DNA from: Wagnerdoeblera intermedia
Lineage (GTDB): Bacteria; Pseudomonadota; Alphaproteobacteria; Rhodobacterales; Rhodobacteraceae
Length of the DNA stretch: 64,000 nt
NCBI RefSeq assembly: GCF_042647465.1
Contig: NZ_JBHRVN010000005.1
Reading direction: 5' to 3' (one strand)
In this document: positions 1 through 6,998 of the stretch, one piece after another
Position numbering within the stretch: position 1 is the stretch's first letter
Layout: each line of letters opens with the position of its first letter
Position numbers and translations under genes: made by a program
Notes under the pieces: model-generated
The model's input: only the letters and a program-made list of their open reading frames with translations
Told to the model about the DNA's origin: nothing
The model's database searches: none

Positions 1-3000
1 GCCCACCGCTGAACAGGCTGTCGATGTCCTTCTCTTCCTTCACCTCGATCATCGATCGGATCGCGCTGGAGAGCAGGTCGGAATAGCGGCCCATCTTGCG
101 CCCGTCCTCAGTGCGCTCGTTGAAGATGCGACAGACATCCCGTATGGGCTCGATCCGCCCCTTGCAGCTGGATCGGATCAGGTCGAGCAGGCGCTTGACC
201 TCGGTGTGGTCGGCGACGATCTGTCCGTCGTCGTCGATATAGACCAGGTAGAAGGGGTGCAGGCGGTTCTGCTGGTTGACGTTCACGCTGTCGTGGATGT
301 TCTTCAGGGCGAAGATGACACCGGGCTGCAATCCCAGCTCCGGCTGCGCGGGGACCACGGCGTGCATCCCGAAGGGCACGTTGTCGAGCTCTCCATGCGC
401 CTTGACGTAGTTGAGCAGGTCCATCCGGAAATCGTTCAGCCCGAGATCTGTGATCGATATCCCGGCCTTCACGTCCTCGAGCTCGATGACCTCGTCCTGG
501 AGCCGCTTGAGCTGTTCCTTGCGGTAGGAAATGTCGCTCGACTTGGCCGTGAGCACGTTGTCGTCGCCGGTCGCGGTGATGTCAGTGATCACCATCCGGT
601 TTTCAACGCGCTCTTTGAGGTTGATGTATTCGTCGAGCGTGATGTCAGGCCAGTAGTTGACCAGCTGGATCTGGCTGTTTGGGGAACCGATCCGGTCGAT
701 CCGACCGAAGCGCTGAATGATGCGCACCGGGTTCCAGTGGATGTCGTAGTTGATCAGGAAGTCGCAATCCTGCAGGTTCTGGCCTTCCGAGATGCAGTCG
801 GTGCCGATGAGAATGTCCAGCTCAGCCGGATCGTTTGGCAGGACAATGGCTTTCTCTTTCGAGCGCGGAGAAAACAAGGTCAGGACGCTCTGGAAGTCGT
901 ATGACTTCTTGAGCGTGGTTTTGGGGGCGTCCGACCCGGTGACCTTGCCGACATGCAGTCCGAGCTGGTGTGCGAAGGGCGCCAGGTTGTCGTAAAGATA
1001 ATTTGCGGTGTCAGCGAACGCGGTGAAGATCAGCACTTTCCTGTTCCCAGGATTCAGCGGCTCATCAACCTTCTGTCTGATAAGGGCAAGCAGATGCTGG
1101 AGCTTGGCGTCGTCCGCCGGTTTGACCTTTTCCATTGATGCGATCAGGTCTTCGATCAGGACAAGGTCGGCAGCTAGGTCGTGCTTCCAGGAGGGCAGGT
1201 CCATGTCTGCGAGACTGATCTGCACCTTCTTTCCGAGCGTGAATTCATCGAGGCCAGAAAGATCATCGTCTTCCGGGTCGAAGTCACTCATCTCCGCAAG
1301 GTGGTCGCTTACGCTCCCGCTGCGCCCCGTCTTTTCGAATTCTTCGATGGCATGGAGCGTGCGAGAAACATTCGCACCCAGCGACCGAAGCGTGAGACGA
1401 AACGCTGCAACCGAGCTCTCCAAGCGTTTCAGCAGGTTGGTCGTCATGAGGGCCTGAAGGCTGCGCTCGCGATCGGCCTGCCTCAGTTTGCCCCGACCGC
1501 CCTCGGTCTGCGTATCATAGATTTCCTCATACTTCCGCAGTCGGCTCGGCAGGATGTAGCTGATAGGGGCATAGACTGCCAGCTTGAGCACCGAAAGCTG
1601 CGAGAAGATATCGTTGAAGCCCATCACGTCGGCTCGCTCGGTAATTGGCCGATGATGTGAAAGAGGTTTGCGTCTCTGGGGAAATTTTCCGATGTCTTTT
1701 GTGTCGTAGAAAGTTTCGATGTGCTTCCGCGAACGGGCAATCGTGACGGCATCGAGAAGCTCGAAAAAGTCAAAGTCCAGTGACTTCAATATCGATGCGG
1801 CGGTCCTTTCCTCCGAAGGCAGAGCAGACCATTCGTTGAATGCGGTCTGGGCCCGTCGGAAGATCTCCTCAATGGTGGCCTGACTCTTCAGGCTTTTGCT
1901 GAGCGCCTCCGACTGCCCCTCGTATGCCAGTGCCAACTGGTTGCGGAGATCGGTGAACTTGTTATTCACCGGCGTCGCGGAAAGCATCAGGACCTTGGTC
2001 TTCACGCCCGCGCGGATGACCTTGTTCATGAGCTTTTGATACCGCGTTTCCCGGTCTTTGTAGACATCGTTGTTCCGGAAATTGTGGGACTCGTCGATCA
2101 CGACGAGATCGTAATTCCCCCAGTTCACGCGATTGAGGGGGATGCCAAAGGACTCGCCGGAAGTCCGTGAGAGATCGGTATGGCACAGGACATCATAGTT
2201 GAACCTGTCCTTGGCAAAAATATTCGTGGTCAGGTTCGAGTTATAGTTGCGCCAATTATCTGCGAGCTTTTTGGGGCAAAGGACCAGGACCGAGCGATTG
2301 CGCAACTCATAGTATTTGACCACCGCCAAGGCGGTGAACGTCTTCCCAAGGCCGACCGAGTCCGCGAGGATACAGCCGTTGTACGTCTCGAGCTTGTTGA
2401 TGATGCCTGTCGCTGCATCTTTCTGATAGTTGAACAGCTTGTTCCACACGAGGCTGTCCTGATAACCCGTGAGATCGTTCGGCAGAACATCTTCGTCGAC
2501 TTCATCAAGGAAGTCTTGGAAAATGCTATATAGCATCGCAAAATAGACGCGCTCAGGAGAGTTCTCCTGATACACGGACTCAATATGCTCACAAATGGCA
2601 GAGGTGACGTCCTTCACCTTGTCCGGGTCCGACCAGATCTGGTCGAAAAGCTGAAGGTACATCTTCGCATGCGCAGGGTCGTCAAATCGTGTGACGAAGT
2701 TTGAGACCGCATCACCTTTTTGGTAGCCCAAATCCACGGCGGTGAAGCCGCTGATTGGCATATAGCCCACCTCTCCGTCAGAGCCTGCAACGTGCATGAA
2801 CTGCTGCATCGGCGCCTTGCTCGTGTTGGAGCGGAACCTGGCCTTCTTGCGGATCCAATCTGCGCATTCTCGGGCTACAGCGCGCTGCGTTAGCTTATTG
2901 CGAAGCTGGATCTCGAATTCCGTACCATAAAGGCCGCTTTCGCGCCGAGCCTTCGGTATGAAGAATTCTCGACGCTCTTTCCGAAGCCGATCCGTAACTT

Positions 3001-3187
3001 CCGTTGGAACGAAGGTTGGGGCCGTAAAAATGAACTGCAAACTGTCGATCTTCGAGAGTTCAGCTTTCAGCTCCTCGAATGCATAAATCGAAAAACAAGA
3101 TGCCGCGATCCGCAAACGTGACCCACGTCCGATGGAGGCCTTCAGGTCATCCCCAAGCAGTCGCGATGTGTTATCAATAATTTGCAT
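1..3187 (-). CDS. PLD-type SNF2/DEAD helicase (3' end outside window)
   Basis: I translated the reverse strand by hand. One uninterrupted frame runs from an ATG at 3187 to the left edge (about 1060 codons, no stop). The first ~150 residues resemble the phospholipase-D-like module that precedes the motor in many defence helicases. Walker A (ADSVGLGKTFTAL) and the DESH-type Walker B (VVIDESHNF) follow near residues 280-400. The second RecA lobe carries ILIGTDCISEGQNLQDC and the arginine-finger motif QRFGRIDRIG. The protein is therefore an ATP-dependent SNF2/DEAD translocase or helicase acting on nucleic acid. The ATG is preceded by GAGAGG and overlaps the end of the WYL regulator gene by 14 nt, so the two are probably co-translated. 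Such helicases with WYL regulators are typical of phage-defence islands. Partner genes (methylase, nuclease) would lie left of the window. The family is clear; the defence role is inferred. Confidence 0.85.
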   Translation of the reverse strand, partial: MQIIDNTSRLLGDDLKASIGRGSRLRIAASCFSIYAFEELKAELSKIDSLQFIFTAPTFVPTEVTDRLRKERREFFIPKARRESGLYGTEFEIQLRNKLTQRAVARECADWIRKKARFRSNTSKAPMQQFMHVAGSDGEVGYMPISGFTAVDLGYQKGDAVSNFVTRFDDPAHAKMYLQLFDQIWSDPDKVKDVTSAICEHIESVYQENSPERVYFAMLYSIFQDFLDEVDEDVLPNDLTGYQDSLVWNKLFNYQKDAATGIINKLETYNGCILADSVGLGKTFTALAVVKYYELRNRSVLVLCPKKLADNWRNYNSNLTTNIFAKDRFNYDVLCHTDLSRTSGESFGIPLNRVNWGNYDLVVIDESHNFRNNDVYKDRETRYQKLMNKVIRAGVKTKVLMLSATPVNNKFTDLRNQLALAYEGQSEALSKSLKSQATIEEIFRRAQTAFNEWSALPSEERTAASILKSLDFDFFELLDAVTIARSRKHIETFYDTKDIGKFPQRRKPLSHHRPITERADVMGFNDIFSQLSVLKLAVYAPISYILPSRLRKYEEIYDTQTEGGRGKLRQADRERSLQALMTTNLLKRLESSVAAFRLTLRSLGANVSRTLHAIEEFEKTGRSGSVSDHLAEMSDFDPEDDDLSGLDEFTLGKKVQISLADMDLPSWKHDLAADLVLIEDLIASMEKVKPADDAKLQHLLALIRQKVDEPLNPGNRKVLIFTAFADTANYLYDNLAPFAHQLGLHVGKVTGSDAPKTTLKKSYDFQSVLTLFSPRSKEKAIVLPNDPAELDILIGTDCISEGQNLQDCDFLINYDIHWNPVRIIQRFGRIDRIGSPNSQIQLVNYWPDITLDEYINLKERVENRMVITDITATGDDNVLTAKSSDISYRKEQLKRLQDEVIELEDVKAGISITDLGLNDFRMDLLNYVKAHGELDNVPFGMHAVVPAQPELGLQPGVIFALKNIHDSVNVNQQNRLHPFYLVYIDDDGQIVADHTEVKRLLDLIRSSCKGRIEPIRDVCRIFNERTEDGRKMGRYSDLLSSAIRSMIEVKEEKDIDSLFSGG

Positions 3188-4031
3188 CGACGACCTCTCG
3201 GTTCAGAAGAACAATCTGCTGATCCTGCGGCTTCCTGGCGGATGGATCCGTGTCCAGCCCAAGGCGCTTGAGGGTGTAATAGAGAAGTGCGCGGCGAACC
3301 TTGATCTCGGCTTTGCCGTCCTGCATGCCGTAGTCCAACGCGATCACCTTGGCCTGTGTCTCAGACAGGTCCGGGTGGGGGCCAACTTCCAAGGTAACCT
3401 CCGAATGCCAATCGTCATCTTCGGCGGCAGATGTGGCAGCGTCGGCGGTCCCGCGCACCTGAAGTATCCGCGACAGCAGGAAATCCTTGAAGCAATCGTC
3501 CGTCATGCAGAAGGCTCGTGCATGCCAACGAAACCCATCGAAAGCGATGGCATGGGGCGCGATCCAGCGCCAGCGCGGCTCGGGATTGGACAGAGATTGG
3601 TAATTGACCTCTATCGCCTCAGCGCGGCGAATGGCGCCAACGACTGCGCGCAATGTTTCGGGATAAACGCCTCGTGCAGGTGTTGGCGTCGAGCCAAAGG
3701 CCGGCAGGTCCGTGGTCCAGCAGTCATCGCGGTCGAGGAGCCCTTCCTCGAGGGAGCGCAGCTGTGCCAGGTAACGGCCAGCGTCCAGCTTTCCGAACAC
3801 AGACTTGAACCCCGGGCCGCGCACGTAGGTGCGCGCGCTCTTGTCGTAGGTCATATTGCCCGGGGCGAAGCTGATGTAGCGATTGAGGTCGGATGAAGCC
3901 TGGTTCACCGATAGCCCGAACTGCTCCATGACATCGCTTCGGTTCACATGCCCCTCCCAGAACAGGCGAAACTCGATGAACTCGAGCCGCTGCTCGACGC
4001 CCCAGCGAAGTTCCGACCTGTCGTTTTCCAC
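3174..4031 (-). CDS. WYL-domain transcriptional regulator (BrxR/CapW-like)
   Basis: 285 aa with a GTG start behind GGGAG. Residues ~10-60 form a winged helix-turn-helix (RLEFIEFRLFWEGHVNRSDV, then VNQASSDLNRY). Residues ~130-210 form a WYL core with the signature RWIAPHAIAFDGFRWHARAF. The C-terminal ~70 residues match the extension seen in BrxR/CapW regulators. These proteins bind operators upstream of anti-phage operons and repress them, probably releasing on sensing nucleic acid or a nucleotide ligand. The gene sits immediately upstream of, and overlaps by 14 nt, the PLD-helicase gene, so it is likely the switch for that system. The ligand and operator cannot be read from the sequence. Confidence 0.85.
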   Translation of the reverse strand: MENDRSELRWGVEQRLEFIEFRLFWEGHVNRSDVMEQFGLSVNQASSDLNRYISFAPGNMTYDKSARTYVRGPGFKSVFGKLDAGRYLAQLRSLEEGLLDRDDCWTTDLPAFGSTPTPARGVYPETLRAVVGAIRRAEAIEVNYQSLSNPEPRWRWIAPHAIAFDGFRWHARAFCMTDDCFKDFLLSRILQVRGTADAATSAAEDDDWHSEVTLEVGPHPDLSETQAKVIALDYGMQDGKAEIKVRRALLYYTLKRLGLDTDPSARKPQDQQIVLLNREVVDANY

Positions 4032-4062
4032 TACGCGCTCCCGCCTTGGTCGATGCGCACGA

Positions 4063-4488
4063 TTATTGTGCGCGCCTAATTTCTGGGCTTTCTTCGACCG
4101 TAGCCGCGCGATGCTTTGGGATCAATCGAAAAGGGAAGGGCTGGCGCGCAATTATCCCACGGATTGCCGCAGGTTTTGCGCAACGGCGTCGGCCGCCATT
4201 CGCACCGGTTGCGCTGCGAGATGCATGGAAGGTATCGATCACATTGGTGAATCCAATGCGGCGAGTGATGTCCTGCAGTTTGCTCTCCGAGATTTCGCAA
4301 GCGTTGAACTGGCGGCAACTGTTCAGAAAGCGACTGCTTGGCGAAGTTGCCTGTTTTGGTGCTTGAGCAATGTGAGCGCAAAGATGACGGGCGAAGGGCA
4401 AAGCCAATTCATCCATTGTCACAAGGTCATTCCCGCGGTCTTTGAATTCCAACAGGCTCTGTGCGAGGGCAAATTTATACGATGCCAC
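4063..4488 (-). pseudogene. HNH-endonuclease-family gene, 5' fragment
   Basis: 141 aa with a GTG start. The first ~95 residues (starting MASYKFALAQSLLEF, with FARHLCAHIAQAPKQATSPSS and GFTNVIDTFH) resemble the N-terminus of a family of ~400-residue HNH-type nucleases found in defence islands, as I remember it. After NVIDTFH the frame turns into Arg-rich, low-complexity sequence with no family resemblance and stops. The HNH motif itself is absent. I read it as a 3'-truncated remnant lying just upstream of the WYL-helicase pair. It could instead be an intact small protein made only of the N-terminal module. No strong ribosome binding site precedes the GTG. Confidence 0.5.
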
Positions 4489-4531
4489 ATTGCGCCCGAA
4501 TAAAATGATCGAGCGCCAGTAATTTGCATCG

Positions 4532-4783
4532 CTAGTGAACAGGCTTCGAGCGAAACAGTTCGTGAGTTTTTACGTGCGCGATGTGGCGCGCCTGCATGAC
4601 ATTGCGCCAGCTGAGTTCTTCATAGATTGCTTCCCAAGTGTCGGGGCAGGGCTCTTCGATGCCCACTTCCTTCCAGACGCTTTCATAGTGCTCCTTCAGA
4701 GCATCATTCAGATCGTCTTCGTGCAGAAACAGCTCCGTATGAGGGTTGTTCTCGTCGCAGGTGGTGATCGTTTTCAGTTGCAT
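4532..4783 (-). CDS. small acidic hypothetical protein
   Basis: 83 aa, ATG start preceded by CACAGGAT. The protein is acidic and helical, rich in Glu/Asp/Trp, with no signal peptide or membrane segment and no family I recognise. It lies ~110 bp downstream of ssb on the same strand and may be its operon partner. The good ribosome binding site and composition like ssb support a real gene. Confidence 0.55.
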   Translation of the reverse strand: MQLKTITTCDENNPHTELFLHEDDLNDALKEHYESVWKEVGIEEPCPDTWEAIYEELSWRNVMQARHIAHVKTHELFRSKPVH

Positions 4784-4890
4784 GGCTTTTATCCTGTGAG
4801 GGTTGAGGGGCTATCGGGATTGGAAATTCAGGGTTGGTTGGCTGGCATAACGAATGCCAGCCTGTTTCGTCTCAGAGGCCGTCGGCTGCC

Positions 4891-5487
4891 TCAGTAGGCG
4901 TTGCTCTGGTATGACGGGCCATGGCCGCCATTGCCCTGCTGATAGCCTCCCTGAGGGCCGCTGTTGCGTTGCTGCTGGCCGCCCTGTTGGTGCTGCGCTT
5001 GGCGCTGCTGCTGGCCGCCGCGGGCGTTCTGACCGCCACCCTGCCCAAAGTCGCCGTTATAGCCCGTGTCCCCGCCATTGCTGCCATAGGAACCGCCAGA
5101 GGCCCCGCCGCCAGTCTGATTGCCATTCTGCGACCCTTTGCTGCCGAGCATTTCGAGAGCGCTGCGGAATGAACGGACAGTTACTTCGTTGGAATAACGA
5201 TCTGCGCCGGACTGATCCTGCCACTTTCGAGTTTCGAGCTGGCCCTCGACGTAGACCAGTTCGCCCTTCCGCATGTACTGCTCAGCGATCTTCTGCAGAG
5301 CTTCGTTATAGACCGCGACGCTGTGCCATTCGGTGCGTTCGCGCGGCTCGCCGGTGTTCTTGTCGCGCCACGTTTCAGACGTGGCCACGCGCAGGTTTAC
5401 GACCTTGCTGCCATCCTGGAATGTCCGCGTTTCGGGGTCTTTCCCGAGGTAGCCAATCAGCTGAACTTTGTTGAGAGAACCAGCCAT
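4891..5487 (-). CDS. ssb: single-stranded DNA-binding protein
   Basis: 198 aa. Residues 1-110 form the OB fold with classic SSB signatures: MAGSLNKVQLIGYLGKDPE, then TSETWRDKNTGEPRERTEWH, then YVEGQLETRKWQDQSG. It binds ssDNA as a tetramer during replication and conjugative transfer. Residues ~115-198 are a Gly/Gln/Asn-rich disordered linker. The tail ends SYQSNAY rather than the usual acidic DDDIPF tip that recruits repair proteins, so partner recruitment may be lost or altered. The start follows AGAGGAAGAATT. The gene has a long leader from a promoter at 5595-5622. Confidence 0.95.
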   Translation of the reverse strand: MAGSLNKVQLIGYLGKDPETRTFQDGSKVVNLRVATSETWRDKNTGEPRERTEWHSVAVYNEALQKIAEQYMRKGELVYVEGQLETRKWQDQSGADRYSNEVTVRSFRSALEMLGSKGSQNGNQTGGGASGGSYGSNGGDTGYNGDFGQGGGQNARGGQQQRQAQHQQGGQQQRNSGPQGGYQQGNGGHGPSYQSNAY

Positions 5488-6066
5488 AATTCTTCCTCTG
5501 CAATCAGGTGTGTTGTGATGGGGCCTTGTCCTCGGGCGGGTAGGCTCCTGTGCCGTCCGACGTTGCTCCTGTGCTGTCGGTCCCGATGCTTATGAATGTA
5601 TCGCGTCTGCTTCGTGCGTCAATAAAAAAATGCAGCAAAATCAACTATTTAGCGCGTGGAATTTCCTCCATTTAGGCTAAAGAGGTGCGTGGATTTTCCT
5701 TTGGATCCTCTCTCCTGGAGGATTATCCAAACACTCCCTTTAACCCCTTTGAAACGCTGCCTTATTCAAGCCGAGTGATCTGAAGTATCTTCCTTCTGAG
5801 ACCACATTGCGGCCCTGGCCTTCTGTTTCGTGTGCTCTGATCCCTGCTGAAAAATCAGAAACCCGGCTCGTCATCGGAGAAAAAAGTACCCGTTTACGGG
5901 CCCGTAGGTGTACTCTGGGGTCAGGCAAACCCAACACATCACCGGATTGGAGGCCAAGATGCCTAGAGATGACGATAATCGTATCCGTCCGGTGTCGGCG
6001 CTCTGACGGCGTGATGGAGTGCCTGCTAGATGTCCACCATCGATAGTGGACATCTTGAGGTGGGTG
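5488..6066. other. ssb leader and AT-rich spacer
   Basis: No gene is supported here. The right part of the ssb leader holds two copies of GCACAGGAGC on the minus strand (near 5530-5575), the same string found just before three other plasmid genes. 5630-5800 is AT-rich without obvious structure. From about 5960 the sequence belongs to the IS66 remnant leader. Positions 6029-6054 form a perfect inverted repeat (GATGTCCAC, 8-nt loop, GTGGACATC). Confidence 0.5.
5595..5622 (-). promoter_or_regulatory. probable sigma-70 type promoter for ssb
   Basis: Reading the minus strand, a T6 tract precedes TTGACG (5622-5617), then a 16-bp spacer and TACATT (5600-5595). The same T-tract plus TTGA(T/C) arrangement precedes the genes starting at 13870, 15639 and 17650, which supports it as a real shared promoter type. 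Confidence 0.5.
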
Positions 6067-6440
6067 ATGGCGGGCAAGAAAGGCCAGAAGAAGCGGGTCT
6101 GGTCAGACGATGAGAAGCTGTCGATCTGCGCGCAGGCGCGGGTTTACGGTGTCTCGGTTGCGCAGATTGCACAGCTCTATGCTGTGGTGAAGGAAGCGCG
6201 TGGGAAATCCCTGGAAGAGCGCGTGGCCCTGCGGCAGGCCAAGGCCAAGCCGGTCTTTGACGCGTTGGAACTCTGGCTGCAGACGCAGCTGCGCAAGATC
6301 TCTGGCAAAACCAAGCTGGCCGAAGCGATCCGCTACGCCTTGAACCGCATGCCGAAAGCGCGCGGCTATCTCAGCGATGGGCAGCTCGAGCTGGACAACA
6401 ACACCTGTGAGCGGTCGATCAGACCAATTGCCCTTGGGAT
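6067..6440 (+). pseudogene. IS66-family remnant: OrfA start fused to transposase end
   Basis: One ORF begins like the small IS66 OrfA protein (MAGKKGQKKRVWSDDEKLSI, then ICAQARVYGVSVAQIAQLYA). After ~35 residues it switches to the C-terminal part of the IS66 DDE transposase (VVKEARGKSLEERVALRQAK, then the hallmark LDNNTCERSIRPIALG). The middle of the element, including OrfB and most catalytic residues, is gone. This is an internal deletion that happened to keep the frame. Past ~6440 the sequence turns into the reverse strand of a DUF932 gene, so the right end is also lost. Confidence 0.8.
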
Positions 6441-6452
6441 CGGCGTCGCGCT

Positions 6453-6813
6453 TACCGGGCAGCTGGCGCAGGTATGAGGCAGGGGCGCCGACGATGCTGG
6501 CCAGCTGGCCGAAGGCCCAGTGCGTGGGCGCGACGGGTTCGTGGGCTTTCGGCAGCATCAGATGCAACCGCTCGGGGTTATCGCGGGCGGCCTCGACGCG
6601 GATGTCCGCCGTCTGCACCACACGGCTGCAGCTGCGCTCGGAGCGGCCCTTCACATTGGCCCAGAGATCGTCGAGCGACAGGTACCGCTCATCATCCGGC
6701 CGATTGAACCATTCGGACGACACCCGCCCGTTCCGGTCGCCCCGGCTCACATCTACTTTCCAGCCACCAGCCCGCGCCGGTGCGACCGGATCCAGAACTT
6801 CCACAACACCCAT
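6453..6813 (-). pseudogene. DUF932 (TIGR03299-type) gene, 5' fragment, copy 1
   Basis: Residues 1-~115 of a DUF932 phage/plasmid-like protein, an uncharacterised family often called anti-restriction-like. The start is the ATG at 6813 behind GGAGG. Shared blocks with the second copy at 52948-53538 are SSEWFNRPDDERYLSLDDLW, APTHWAFGQLAS and ASYLRQLP. Homology stops at YLRQLP where the IS66 remnant begins, so about two thirds of the gene is missing. The frame continues into antisense IS66 sequence to 6103, which is not meaningful coding. Confidence 0.8.
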
Positions 6814-6905
6814 CGGCATTCCTCCGCGACAGGTGTCGGGAGCCACTCTCCCAATCCTCAACCTGTCACCGGGAAACCGGCACGCCTCTCACTCTACATA
6901 CGAAC
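6814..6905 (-). promoter_or_regulatory. conserved leader of DUF932 copy 1
   Basis: The minus-strand leader carries AGAGTGAGAG, CCGGTGAC, GGGAGAG and CTGTCGCGGAGG in the same order as the leader of the other DUF932 copy (53539-53630). The conservation between otherwise separate loci suggests a retained promoter and untranslated leader. Confidence 0.4.
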
Positions 6906-6998
6906 GGCGGCGGACAGTGATGCGGTATAGACGTATCCAACCACCGCCTGAATGACGTAGCCTTGTATCCTGCGTTCTCCCAAATGGAGAGAAACGGT

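Noticed and set aside
206..904. Plus-strand open frames across 200-1660
   Set aside because: They lie antisense to the continuous helicase frame on the minus strand, which carries clear Walker and SF2 motifs. The plus frames show no family resemblance.
3132..3896. 254-codon plus-strand frame
   Set aside because: Antisense to the WYL regulator gene, whose domain signatures are unambiguous.
6103..6452. Extension of the DUF932 frame into IS66
   Set aside because: Past the junction the frame is antisense to the IS66 transposase remnant and has no DUF932 resemblance.
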